From Methanococcoides methylutens (GTDB lineage: Archaea > Halobacteriota > Methanosarcinia > Methanosarcinales > Methanosarcinaceae), in contig NZ_JRHO01000010.1 of the NCBI RefSeq assembly GCF_000765475.1, positions 1 to 64,000 on the forward strand: 64,000 bases of DNA, in the 5' to 3' direction. The first letter of the stretch is position 1. Every line of letters begins with the position of its first letter. The position numbers were made by a program, and so were the translations under genes. The notes below the pieces were generated by a model. It was given only the letters and a program-made list of their open reading frames with translations. It was not told the origin of the DNA and did no database searches. Positions 1 to 7,562 of this stretch are shown here, piece after piece.

Positions 1-44
1 GCCTGCAGAGCGATTCCATTCCGGTTCGAATCCGGACCTTGGCT
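1..44 (+). tRNA. tRNA-Cys(GCA), 3' part only
   Basis: The window opens inside a tRNA. The anticodon loop with GCA is visible at about 4-10. The T arm has a TTCGAAT loop closed by a TCCGG/CCGGA stem (20-36). The acceptor 3' strand CCTTGGC (37-43) is followed by discriminator T44. A U73 discriminator and GCA anticodon fit tRNA-Cys. CCA is not encoded. In many Euryarchaeota tRNA-Cys closes the rRNA operon after 5S rRNA, so an rRNA operon may lie just before the window (inference). The tRNA-dependent cysteine enzyme SepCysS lies 2.6 kb downstream. Confidence 0.85.
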
Positions 45-83
45 TTCATCCGTTAACAAAAGTAATATCTGATTCATTAATAT

Positions 84-149
84 GAGTTAGAGTACGGCGG
101 CCATAGCGGCAGGGCAACTCCTGTTCCTACTCTAATGCACTTTTTCTTT
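84..149 (+). ncRNA. 5S rRNA-like mini-hairpin followed by a T tract
   Basis: An 8-bp perfect stem (87-94 with 128-135, extendable by a G-U pair) encloses 33 nt. The start of the enclosed part, CGGCGGCCATAGCGG at 95-109, looks like the conserved 5' part of archaeal 5S rRNA just after helix I. Inside, CAGG/CCTG can form a small second hairpin. A T-rich tract (141-149) follows, as at archaeal transcript ends. The rest of a 120-nt 5S rRNA is absent. It is either a degraded 5S copy behind the tRNA-Cys or a small stable RNA. Similarity was judged by eye. Confidence 0.45.
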
Positions 150-626
150 AACTGATCTTAACTCACTAGCTTTGAGTTTGCTGTTTTGATATGTTTTTAT
201 TTATGATCACATTTTTGAAAATTCGAATTGCTATGCTAATCTGATTAACTTCTGCTTAGTGGAAATGATCTCTACAGCCTGCGGTATATTTTCTAACTAA
301 TTTATTAAACCAGTGGAGAATAGAGATACTTGAAAAGATGGGATTGTTTCTAGATCTGAATACACCATTCCAATCATCGTTGGTGATCTGACTATACTTT
401 CAATACTCTTCATATATCTAATCTGAAGATGTATCCTAATAATAATTTATTTTCATTATTGATTTATAAACGATATCTTGGGAAAATGAAAAGAAAATAG
501 TTAAAATGAGTAATGAGCTCATTGTTCTCACAATGAGTTCGCCATAGGTTGTAACACCTTTTACCAATTGATTTTGATAATTGGTTTCCAGGTTATTAAG
601 TTGATCTTTTTTTCACAGAATTAAAT
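150..626. other. AT-rich noncoding stretch with one strong hairpin
   Basis: No convincing coding frame is seen. The clearest structure is at 515-540, an 11-bp stem (ctcattgt/acaatgag core plus three outer pairs) with a TCTC loop. A weaker ccaatt/aattgg repeat lies at about 567-585. These sit just downstream of the minus-strand regulator gene, whose stop is at 627, and could belong to its 3' end. Confidence 0.4.
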
Positions 627-923
627 TTATGTTGCCAATACTTCGTACTCCTTAGGTACAGTATATACATTGGCAAAATCAAATTCAGCCTGTGAAGCTG
701 TTTCGCCTGCTGCCTGTTGGTTGGTCATTTCTTTTAGACCATACAGGCTTTGCCTCGCGTCTTTGAAGTAGAATCTTTCCTGCAGGAAATTCTCATCCTT
801 CAGTCTTCCCAATGCATATCGGATGGTACGTGGGGGAAGATAACTTTGTTCGGCGATTTCTTTCTGTGTCAGAAGACCACCGTATTCAAGTACCTTGTAG
901 ACAAGTTTTGCAGAAGGCGGCAA
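627..923 (-). CDS. winged-helix (MarR/ArsR-like) transcriptional regulator, probably frameshifted 5' end
   Basis: The protein has a helix-turn-helix region (LTQKEIAEQ...PRTIRYALGRL, about residues 18-42) typical of small archaeal winged-helix regulators. The TTG start used here is weak because the same frame stays open upstream to a TGA at 1020-1022, encoding plausible basic and helical sequence with no usable start codon. A Shine-Dalgarno GGAG (1032-1035) and ATG (1021-1023) exist in the neighbouring frame. Removing one G from the GGG at 1017-1019 would join them into a protein of about 132 residues. Either a genuine frameshift, a sequencing error or a short form started internally is possible. 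Paired palindromes upstream suggest autoregulation. Confidence 0.65.
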   Translation of the reverse strand: MPPSAKLVYKVLEYGGLLTQKEIAEQSYLPPRTIRYALGRLKDENFLQERFYFKDARQSLYGLKEMTNQQAAGETASQAEFDFANVYTVPKEYEVLAT

Positions 924-1087
924 CGCTTCAATTGTCTTTCTCAGGTGTTTGTCCTTTGGCTCTTCGATGCTTTTCTTTATCTGTACTTTTTTCTCGTGAT
1001 TGTCAACAAAAGCGATCCCTCATTTTCATTACTCCTTTGTATAGGTTGAATATAGTCGCACCATAGTTTGATATGGCACATCGCAAA

Positions 1088-1114
1088 TTCACTATTGTGA
1101 AGTCACACTTGTGA
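1088..1114. promoter_or_regulatory. two tandem TTCAC-N4-GTGAA type palindromes
   Basis: TTCACTATTGTGAA (1088-1101) is a perfect inverted repeat, and TCACACTTGTGA (1103-1114) repeats the core, with centres 14 bp apart. They lie between the winged-helix regulator (minus) and the TusA-like gene (plus), a typical place for the operator of the adjacent regulator. Direct repeats of ATACATGTC follow at 1115-1123 and 1134-1142. Binding by the adjacent regulator is inference. Confidence 0.45.
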
Positions 1115-1302
1115 ATACATGTCTCTAATATATATACATGTCGGCAAAATACATCTGTTAGACAAGATATATAGCATCTTTTGTGTTGCTGGCCTTACAG
1201 TTGATTGATGAAGAATATGTCTTTATTTGCCTGTATCTTAGATCTTATATCTTTAGAAGTAGAGCTAATTTCATTCTAATATTAATGACCAAAGGTGAAA
1301 AA

Positions 1303-1536
1303 ATGACTGAAGGCTCGATCGAATTAGATCTTAGGGGGGAGATTTGTCCCTTTACTTTCGTAAAAACTAAATTACAATTAGAGGAGCTGGAAAGTGGTGA
1401 TAATCTCACGGTCGTCTTTGATTATGCACCCGCGATTTCAAATGTTCCTAAAAGTGTCAAGAATGAGGGTCATACAATTCTTGGTATTGACAAAGAAGAA
1501 AATAACATCTGGAAAGTTCACATTAAGAAAGCCTGA
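1303..1536 (+). CDS. TusA/SirA-like sulfur carrier
   Basis: A 77-residue protein of the TusA (SirA/YeeD) fold, which passes persulfide sulfur between enzymes in the cytoplasm. The family signature appears as DLRGEICPFTFVKTK near residues 9-23. The active-site cysteine is present, but the usual CPxP is CPFTF, so the second proline is missing. ATG at 1303 is chosen because AAAGGTG lies about 8 bases upstream; a longer frame from 1183 has no support. It stands alone, divergent from the regulator and convergent with the DUF169 gene. Partner unknown; the neighbouring SepCysS and DUF169 genes suggest sulfur delivery for cysteine synthesis (inference). Confidence 0.75.
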   Translation: MTEGSIELDLRGEICPFTFVKTKLQLEELESGDNLTVVFDYAPAISNVPKSVKNEGHTILGIDKEENNIWKVHIKKA

Positions 1537-1634
1537 TCTCTCGACAAACCCTCTTTTTTATCATTTTATACTTTTAAAAGTAAACAAAAGCAGATCTTCT
1601 ACAACCTCATAGGAGATCCACTTTTACTAAAGAT

Positions 1635-2642
1635 TCACTGTATCGTCTTGCGCTTGAATTTAGCAACACGATCCAGCATTACCTCTATTCCATTGTTAAC
1701 AAGTGCGTTGAACTTCTCAGGTTTCATGGCTGCACGCCTTATCGGTTCGTGGAGTTCGATCAGCAATATTGCATCCATCCAGTTGTCCCTGAGACGATAG
1801 TTCATCGGTTCCTCGAACAGGCAGGATGCCCCATCCTCTGAAGCTTTTGATGCATCCGCATCTTTGAACTTGACTGGAACATGCAGTGTAACCGATGAGC
1901 TCTTCCCGCTTTCGTCCTTTGGAATGTATAGCCTTACGATCTCATCCCCGAAACGTCCGATGAAATGATCCGTGCCTTTTGTGAAACCAAGTGCAAGTAT
2001 TGCATCCACCAAACGTGCCGGCAGGTCATCCATAAGACAGCCACAAAGTGCTTTTGTGATACTCTCTTCCTTCAGCGATTCTGTGAGCTCAACAAAGGCC
2101 TCCATAGGGAACCCGAACACGATCTCATCGTTCCTGTAATCACTGAACATACGTGCTCCGGCACACAAAAGTGATAGGTTCACCTTGTTCTCCATTACCG
2201 GGATGGTCGTACATTCTCCACAGACAGCGAATTCACCTTTAAATTTGGCATTAACCATATCTCCTTTCACTTTGGAGAGTGTTGCAGCTACACGCATGAG
2301 TTTGCTGGCGGTTCCTACAACCACCACAACATCAGGTTCGAATTCACATATGTCAAGCGGTGTGATGGTCATTGTCCTGGTATCTGCAGTTTTTATCCTT
2401 GGATACACATCTCCGTAAGCAGGTTCTGTGAAACCAAGTGCCAGTTCTGCGCTTGCACATGACATATCATCAGCTGAACAAGTATAGGACGTACCAAAGG
2501 CTGCTGCTTTTCTAACGATCTCACAATAACGCATTGGGTGTGGAATATTTGGCTCATCGTCGGTATTGAACTTCACGGCAACCGGTGTAAGCGGTAACTC
2601 GAACAATTGTCTGAACTGCTTTGTCAGTTCCGTATATTTCAT
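1635..2642 (-). CDS. DUF169 family protein
   Basis: A 335-residue protein matching the DUF169 family (COG2043), which is common in methanogens and has no settled function. The first 202 residues hold nine cysteines (40, 55, 62, 99, 141, 144, 160, 200, 202), including CGEC and CGC pairs, so metal, Fe-S or persulfide chemistry is possible. Its ATG overlaps the SepCysS stop by 4 bases, so the two are translationally coupled in one transcript with SepCysS first. That coupling suggests a role linked to cysteinyl-tRNA synthesis or its sulfur supply (inference). No membrane segment is seen. Confidence 0.75.
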   Translation of the reverse strand: MKYTELTKQFRQLFELPLTPVAVKFNTDDEPNIPHPMRYCEIVRKAAAFGTSYTCSADDMSCASAELALGFTEPAYGDVYPRIKTADTRTMTITPLDICEFEPDVVVVVGTASKLMRVAATLSKVKGDMVNAKFKGEFAVCGECTTIPVMENKVNLSLLCAGARMFSDYRNDEIVFGFPMEAFVELTESLKEESITKALCGCLMDDLPARLVDAILALGFTKGTDHFIGRFGDEIVRLYIPKDESGKSSSVTLHVPVKFKDADASKASEDGASCLFEEPMNYRLRDNWMDAILLIELHEPIRRAAMKPEKFNALVNNGIEVMLDRVAKFKRKTIQ

Positions 2643-3832
2643 GCTTCATCCTCCACCGGTATATCATATTTCCTTGCTATCTCAATGAAAGCGTTAGCGA
2701 CATATTCTATCTGAACTCTGCTGAGTCCGAATGTATTTAATTTGAAACTTTTGCTCATCCCGGGCTGGATTCCAATTATCTTTCGCTTCTTAAGTTCATG
2801 GTATAGGAAGTAACCACGTTTCTTGGTCTTGGCAGCAGCTTCAAAGAGTGGCAGGGATTCGAATGCCACAAGAGTATGTTCTGTCGGCTTGACACCCATC
2901 TGGTGAAATCCTTCTATACGCTCGAGCTGTGATGCAAGGTATCTTGCATTCTCGACATGTTCATCCCAGTGCTTCACACGTTCTACAACACTCGGGAATG
3001 ATGCCATAAGTGACATTACCGGAACTCCAAAGACAGGTGAACATCCAAATAAAGCAACCTCCTTTTTTGTGAAGCCACGTCCACTCCAGTCTCCCCTGAT
3101 GGTTGACTTATCGAATACCTGCTGATTCCATTCAAAGGTAGTTGCAAGTATTCCCATGGGGGCGGATGCCGCCCAGCTTTTGTGCCCGGAAGCACACAGG
3201 AAATCCACACCAAGTTTCTTTCCATCAATAGGCATTATTCCTGAAGAGTAAGCTGTATTCAGCAGGAAAGGAACACCGTATTCTTTACAGATCTTCCCAA
3301 CGGAGGCAGCATCTGCCACATTTCCATAACGATAATCAACATGTGTAAGCAGTGCCAGTGCTGGTAGTGAGCCGGTATTGCGTTCAACTTCCTCGAACTT
3401 TTCTGCGTATCCTTCAGGATCTATTGTAAATTCCGGGTAGCCGCTATGTGGCACCTCAACGACCTTCAACTGGTTCGCCTCTGCTGCAAGATATGATGTA
3501 TAATGTGCAAGTGAATCCAGTACAAGGGTCTCACCGGGTTCTGTGACCATGTGCATTGCTGCCCATTTTGCATGGCGGCAACCGGCTGTGAACCTCACGT
3601 CATCCATATTCAGGAATTCTGCAATATCTGCTGTAAGATTTCTTACAGGTGGGTTTTGGACAAGATCTACCCTTGATTCGAAACAGAAGTCACAAACTGA
3701 ATAACCATCCGCAAATTCAAGTGCTGCTTTTCTGGCCTCAGCGGTAAGCACTCCTCCCCGCTGGATCGGGTTCAGGTTAATGTATGTGCTTTCAATACCC
3801 CTGTTTAAATTTTTATAAATGTCAAGATTCAG
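2639..3832 (-). CDS. pscS: O-phosphoseryl-tRNA:Cys-tRNA synthase (SepCysS), divergent type
   Basis: A PLP enzyme that converts Sep-tRNA(Cys) to Cys-tRNA(Cys), the indirect cysteine route of methanogens. Numbering from 3832, the cysteine pair in CDFC is C47/C50, a third cysteine is C264, and the PLP lysine is in SGHKSW (K218). A GTG at 3749-3751 gives a shorter product, but the frame upstream encodes INLNPIQRGGVLT, which resembles the conserved NIDPLQTGG segment of the family, so translation must begin further up. No ATG, GTG or TTG exists there. A CTG at 3832 sits 8 bases after AGGAGG and is the best start. Sequence differs clearly from Methanosarcina SepCysS1, so this may be the second paralogue. 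Confidence 0.85.
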   Translation of the reverse strand: MNLDIYKNLNRGIESTYINLNPIQRGGVLTAEARKAALEFADGYSVCDFCFESRVDLVQNPPVRNLTADIAEFLNMDDVRFTAGCRHAKWAAMHMVTEPGETLVLDSLAHYTSYLAAEANQLKVVEVPHSGYPEFTIDPEGYAEKFEEVERNTGSLPALALLTHVDYRYGNVADAASVGKICKEYGVPFLLNTAYSSGIMPIDGKKLGVDFLCASGHKSWAASAPMGILATTFEWNQQVFDKSTIRGDWSGRGFTKKEVALFGCSPVFGVPVMSLMASFPSVVERVKHWDEHVENARYLASQLERIEGFHQMGVKPTEHTLVAFESLPLFEAAAKTKKRGYFLYHELKKRKIIGIQPGMSKSFKLNTFGLSRVQIEYVANAFIEIARKYDIPVEDEA

Positions 3833-3878
3833 TTGGAATTCCTCCTGTATTCTGTTGGTCTAATACAATTCTTCTTGC

Positions 3879-4166
3879 TCAAAGGAAGCCTTCAAGTTCC
3901 TCTTGTATCTCGTCCTTTTCCACTCGTCCGATAAACACGACTTCCCCATTAATAGTGATAGTAGGCACTTCTTCTATCCCGAGTTGCTTTGCTCTTTCAG
4001 CACCTTCCAGGCTTGTTACGTTTATTTCCTTGAACATAACACCTTCCAGGCTTGTTACGTTTATTTCCTTGAACATAACACCTTCAGGGAGAACTTCTAT
4101 TATCTGGTTCCTGACATAATGGCAGTTCATGCAAATATCGGAATAATACAGTTCGATTAATGTCAT
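3879..4166 (-). CDS. small thioredoxin/glutaredoxin-like protein with internal 13-residue duplication
   Basis: A 95-residue thioredoxin-fold protein with a redox motif CMNC near the N-terminus and the cis-proline segment EVPTITI later. A perfect 39-bp tandem duplication (see 4001-4085) repeats GVMFKEINVTSLE in frame. Without it the protein would be 82 residues, like the 80-residue relative at 33742. ATG at 4166 is preferred to the longer start at 4250, whose extra residues do not resemble the family. It lies directly upstream of SepCysS on the same strand, with a 46-bp gap, and may be a reductant for cysteine or sulfur chemistry there (inference). Confidence 0.75.
   Translation of the reverse strand: MTLIELYYSDICMNCHYVRNQIIEVLPEGVMFKEINVTSLEGVMFKEINVTSLEGAERAKQLGIEEVPTITINGEVVFIGRVEKDEIQEELEGFL
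4001..4085. repeat. perfect 39-bp tandem duplication inside a coding gene
   Basis: Bases 4001-4039 and 4040-4078 are identical and adjacent, and the next 7 bases (4079-4085) begin a third copy. The length is a multiple of three, so the thioredoxin-like frame stays open and gains 13 residues around the second beta strand. Perfect identity, including third codon positions, suggests a very recent event or an assembly artefact. Confidence 0.95.
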
Positions 4167-4264
4167 CGATGGTCTATTAACTGCCAGATAAATAACAAAT
4201 GGTATTCTGACAATTATTGCCTCCCCCGTTACCTTATTAATATCTTGCATATATAAGAAGTTCT

Positions 4265-4492
4265 ATGGACGCTACAACGATCAACAGGACAAAGTCAGCG
4301 ATAGATGCTCTTATCGAGGTACAGCAGTTGTGGATAGACAATGTACCTGAGTATGATCTTTCAGACAGGGAACTTGTACTATTGAAAAAGCGCCTTAATC
4401 GCGCAATGGACAATGTCCGGAAGATCTATGAAGACAATGAAGAAATTATGAACAGGGCAGAAGAATCTCTTAAAAAAGAAAATGCCAGATGA
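4265..4492 (+). CDS. small hypothetical protein, charged and helical
   Basis: 75 residues, mostly charged, predicted to be almost entirely alpha-helical with coiled-coil character (heptad-like leucines around residues 30-60). No cysteine, signal or membrane segment. It begins 14 bases from the divergent ORF end at 4250 and 98 bases from the thioredoxin-like start at 4166, so a shared divergent promoter region is likely. Family not recognised. The frame, ATG and amino-acid composition support a real gene, but only moderately. Confidence 0.55.
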   Translation: MDATTINRTKSAIDALIEVQQLWIDNVPEYDLSDRELVLLKKRLNRAMDNVRKIYEDNEEIMNRAEESLKKENAR

Positions 4493-4579
4493 AACTGTCA
4501 GAACTTATCAGTAATATCATAGGCTATGAAGTATCGACCTTGAATCTCTTTTTTTGTATCGAGTTCTCTATTTTTTTGT
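4493..4579. terminator. T-rich convergent terminator region
   Basis: Two T tracts (about 4549-4555 and 4571-4578) lie between the plus-strand hypothetical gene and the 3' end of the minus-strand PiT permease. The plus-strand gene would end here. No strong hairpin is seen. Confidence 0.4.
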
Positions 4580-5539
4580 TCAGGAAACAAGACTGATAGC
4601 AGTATATGCTATCAGACCTGCTACCAGTGGGGATGTTACCCACATAACTACAATACGTCTTACCGTTTTGTTCTTTATTGTATCCATACCTTTACTGGCA
4701 CATCCAATACCAATAACAGCTGCAGGTACTAACTGGCCAAGTGCCACAGGAATGCCGTAATGGGATGCACCGTGTACTATGATCGCTGCGATTGCTTCAA
4801 TGAAGATCGCACGGATCGTACAGATCTCTGCTATATCCGTTCCGACCGTCTGGAGGATACGGCCACCTATCAGTATAGCTCCAATGCCAAGTGTAAGACC
4901 CCCGATAACAGCTCCGGTTGTCGGATCCATAAATCCTGCTCCCACAAGAGGACCAACAGCATTTGCAGCATTGTTCGCACCTGCTGAATAAGCAACATAA
5001 CAACCGGTCACAGTCAGGAGTTTTGCAATAGTGCTTCTTATCTGTGCTTCAGATTCATGTTCCACAAGCCAGACCACAAGCCTGGGGTGAATATATTTGC
5101 CGGAAAGGTACGCAAGCACGAATGCAAGTAACGGTGTGGCTATCCACCAACCCACGATCTGTGAAAGCAGCTGTGTATCGAGTACCCCGTAGAATATGCC
5201 AATTCCGACAATAGCTCCTACAGCTGACTGACTGGCTGATATAGGGATCTTCAGTATGTTTCCGATGAACAGGCTGATGGCAGCTGCACTTGTTGCAATG
5301 ATGGCTGCAGTAAGGGTTATTGTATTGCCGGGAACAATTCCCTCACCTAGGGTCCTGATGACCTCCTCTCCACTAAGTACAGCGCCAAGCAGGGAAAATA
5401 TTGCAATTAATATTACTGCCTGTCTTTTGGTACGGGCTCGTGCACCATATGCTGCTCCCATGGCAGCGGCTGCATTGTTCCCGCCAATGTTGATCCCCAT
5501 GAAGATCGCAGATGCAATGGCAGCCAGTGCTATGATCAT
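4580..5539 (-). CDS. PiT-family anion permease (phosphate or sulfate)
   Basis: A 319-residue integral membrane protein with about ten hydrophobic segments. The duplicated PiT signature is present as GGNNAAAAMG (19-28) and SAGANNAANAVG (185-196), with SASQSAVGAIVG (101-112) between. PiT proteins normally import phosphate with H+ or Na+, but one branch (CysP of Bacillus) imports sulfate. This gene is divergent from the sulfite reductase gene that heads a sulfate-assimilation set, with no phosphate regulator (PhoU) nearby, so a sulfate or thiosulfate substrate is a reasonable inference. Length is at the short end for PiT. The start is ATG at 5537-5539. Confidence 0.85.
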   Translation of the reverse strand: MIIALAAIASAIFMGINIGGNNAAAAMGAAYGARARTKRQAVILIAIFSLLGAVLSGEEVIRTLGEGIVPGNTITLTAAIIATSAAAISLFIGNILKIPISASQSAVGAIVGIGIFYGVLDTQLLSQIVGWWIATPLLAFVLAYLSGKYIHPRLVVWLVEHESEAQIRSTIAKLLTVTGCYVAYSAGANNAANAVGPLVGAGFMDPTTGAVIGGLTLGIGAILIGGRILQTVGTDIAEICTIRAIFIEAIAAIIVHGASHYGIPVALGQLVPAAVIGIGCASKGMDTIKNKTVRRIVVMWVTSPLVAGLIAYTAISLVS

Positions 5540-5757
5540 TTGTTAGTAACTCCCTTGATTTCGTCCCGTTTACTTTAATCTCTCGATTTACTTAGCTTTA
5601 TTTACAAGTTTTATTTTTAGAGTAAATATATAGTATATGAAAGGTAATTTGCTATATATCAGTGGGGAATGGGGCTAAAATTACCACTAAAACAGTGCAA
5701 CTTTTGCCTTATTATATACATATATATCTATATCTGCGGAACTTACGGTGATAATAC

Positions 5758-6618
5758 ATGGGTAATAAGACTATCAACTATGACAGGCTCAAACAGGGCG
5801 GTTTTCTTCGACAGAGGCAGAAGGAAGACCTTTTCTCAATGCGACTTCGTGTTGTCGGAGGTCAGCTGACCGCCGATCAGCTTCGGGCACTCGCTGACGC
5901 TTCTGAGAAGTATGGCAAGGGTGAGGTTCACATAACTGCACGACAGGGACTTGAGATCTCATATATTCCTTTTGATGATGCAGAGAACCTTCTTGACGAA
6001 CTCGAGAACAGAAATGTTCGCCAGGGTACCTGTGGTCCGAGAGTTCGTGGAGTAGTTGCCTGCCAGGGGAATCTCATCTGTCCGCGTGGACTGATCGATG
6101 CAGAGGATATCGCAAAAAAGATCGATGAGAAGTACTTTGCCATGGAACTTCCCGGCAAGTTCAAATTTGCAGTTACAGGCTGTCCATCATCATGTATGAA
6201 ACCACAGGAGAACGACCTTGGTGTAATGGGTGGACTTGAACCAAAATGGGTAGAGGATAAATGTACTTATTGTGGTCTCTGCCAAACAGTATGTCCAGTA
6301 GATGCGATCAAGGTTGAGGATGGAGCCCTACACTTTTACAGGGGCAAATGCAACCTGTGTGGTCAGTGTCTCCTGATATGCCCAACTGAGGCATGGATCA
6401 AGGCAAGAGAAGGGTACACTGTATACATTGGCGGCAAGGTTGGGAAGCATCCAAGGCTTGGTATCAGACTAACCGAGCTTGTAGACGAAGATACTCTGTT
6501 CAGGATCATTGAGAGGTCTGTGGAGTTCTTCAAAATAGAAGCAACTTCAGGAGAACGATTTGGAGATACTATCCAGCGTGTAGGGCTTGAAGAGTTCAAG
6601 GCCTTTGTGCTGGAATAA
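5758..6618 (+). CDS. siroheme sulfite reductase, small assimilatory type with two [4Fe-4S] clusters
   Basis: A 286-residue protein with the sulfite/nitrite reductase core: ferredoxin-like half domain (about 24-85), then the siroheme-[4Fe-4S] ligand pattern C102-x5-C108 and C142-x3-C146. An inserted ferredoxin module follows with C169/C172/C175/C179 and C198/C201/C204/C208. This matches the small Dsr-like sulfite reductases of methanogens and lacks the F420-oxidase half of Fsr. It would reduce sulfite to sulfide with ferredoxin. RBS GGTGAT stands 6 bases before the ATG, behind TATA-like ATATATATC around 5720. It heads the run to cysH, cysD and cysN. It could instead act on nitrite, but the context favours sulfite. 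Confidence 0.85.
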   Translation: MGNKTINYDRLKQGGFLRQRQKEDLFSMRLRVVGGQLTADQLRALADASEKYGKGEVHITARQGLEISYIPFDDAENLLDELENRNVRQGTCGPRVRGVVACQGNLICPRGLIDAEDIAKKIDEKYFAMELPGKFKFAVTGCPSSCMKPQENDLGVMGGLEPKWVEDKCTYCGLCQTVCPVDAIKVEDGALHFYRGKCNLCGQCLLICPTEAWIKAREGYTVYIGGKVGKHPRLGIRLTELVDEDTLFRIIERSVEFFKIEATSGERFGDTIQRVGLEEFKAFVLE

Positions 6619-6631
6619 TTTGAGAGTTTGG

Positions 6632-6654
6632 ACCATCAGTAAGGAACTGCTGGT
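6632..6654 (+). terminator. hairpin between sulfite reductase and APS reductase genes
   Basis: An imperfect stem of accatcag with ctgctggt (one mismatch) and a 7-base loop, followed after 8 bases by CTCATTTTATTT. It may attenuate or stabilise the transcript between the two genes. Weak support. Confidence 0.25.
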
Positions 6655-6729
6655 ACGGACCTCATTTTATTTATGCTTATAATCACAGTTTCTCCTAATA
6701 CTTCATCAAGATCACAGGAAAACGAGATC

Positions 6730-7497
6730 ATGCCAGAAAAGGATCCGGAAATAATAAAAGAGATCGAACAATTTGCTGAAGATTATAAAGACAGTTCTCC
6801 GCAGGAGATTCTTGAGTATGCACTGAACAGGTTTGGCTCAGGCATATCTATTGCATTCAGTGGTGCTGAGGATGTTGTGCTCATTGATATGGCAATGAAG
6901 ATCAAGGCACAAGTCAGTGTATTTTCACTTGATACAGGTCGTTTGCACCCTGAAACCTACAAGTTCTTCGACTTGGTGCGGGAGCATTATAATATCCCAC
7001 TGGAGATCTTCTTTGCTAACAGGGAAAAGACCGAAGAACTTGTCCTCAAAAAGGGTATGTTCTCATTCTACAAGGATGGTCATCAGGAATGTTGTGGTGC
7101 CAGGAAGGTCGACCCACTAAGACGCTCCCTTAGCAAGAGAGCTGCATGGATCACAGGCCAGCGTAAAGACCAGAGTCCTAACACGCGCGCAGAAATACCT
7201 GTAGCTGAATTTGATCTGGCATTTGGTGACGGTAGACTTGTGAAGTTCAATCCTCTGGCCAACTGGACCTCCAAACAGGTTTGGGATTACATAAGGGAAA
7301 ACGATGTCCCATACAACGAACTCCATGAGAAGGGATATGTCAGCATTGGTTGTGAACCATGTACCAGACCTGTACTGCCTGGACAGCATGAACGTGAAGG
7401 ACGCTGGTGGTGGGAAGAAGCAACCAAGAAAGAATGTGGACTTCATTCAGGAAATGTCAGATCACAGTCTCAAAAATCAAAATCAAGATTTCAATAA
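6730..7497 (+). CDS. cysH: adenylylsulfate (APS) reductase, CysH family
   Basis: A 255-residue PP-loop reductase. SGAEDVVL (44-51) binds the nucleotide. The pairs C121/C122 and C208/C211 bind the [4Fe-4S] cluster that marks APS (not PAPS) reductases, and C236 in ECGLH is the catalytic cysteine. It would reduce APS to sulfite and AMP with thioredoxin. ATG at 6730 is chosen because the upstream frame to 6673 looks unlike the family. No APS kinase (CysC) gene lies nearby, which agrees with direct APS use. The C-terminal tail after ECGLH is longer than in most family members and is rich in Gln, Ser and Lys. Confidence 0.9.
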   Translation: MPEKDPEIIKEIEQFAEDYKDSSPQEILEYALNRFGSGISIAFSGAEDVVLIDMAMKIKAQVSVFSLDTGRLHPETYKFFDLVREHYNIPLEIFFANREKTEELVLKKGMFSFYKDGHQECCGARKVDPLRRSLSKRAAWITGQRKDQSPNTRAEIPVAEFDLAFGDGRLVKFNPLANWTSKQVWDYIRENDVPYNELHEKGYVSIGCEPCTRPVLPGQHEREGRWWWEEATKKECGLHSGNVRSQSQKSKSRFQ

Positions 7498-7562
7498 AAG
7501 ACCACCGTTTCAATTGAGAACGTCATTGAATATATTTATAAAAAATAAGTGGAGGGTCAAAT

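Noticed and set aside
4167-4250. Longer N-terminus for the thioredoxin-like protein
   Set aside because: The 28 extra residues are unlike the family and the fold begins at the ATG at 4166.
5758-6618. Full F420-dependent sulfite reductase (Fsr)
   Set aside because: Only the sulfite-reductase half with two ferredoxin clusters is present; there is no F420H2-oxidase domain in this gene.
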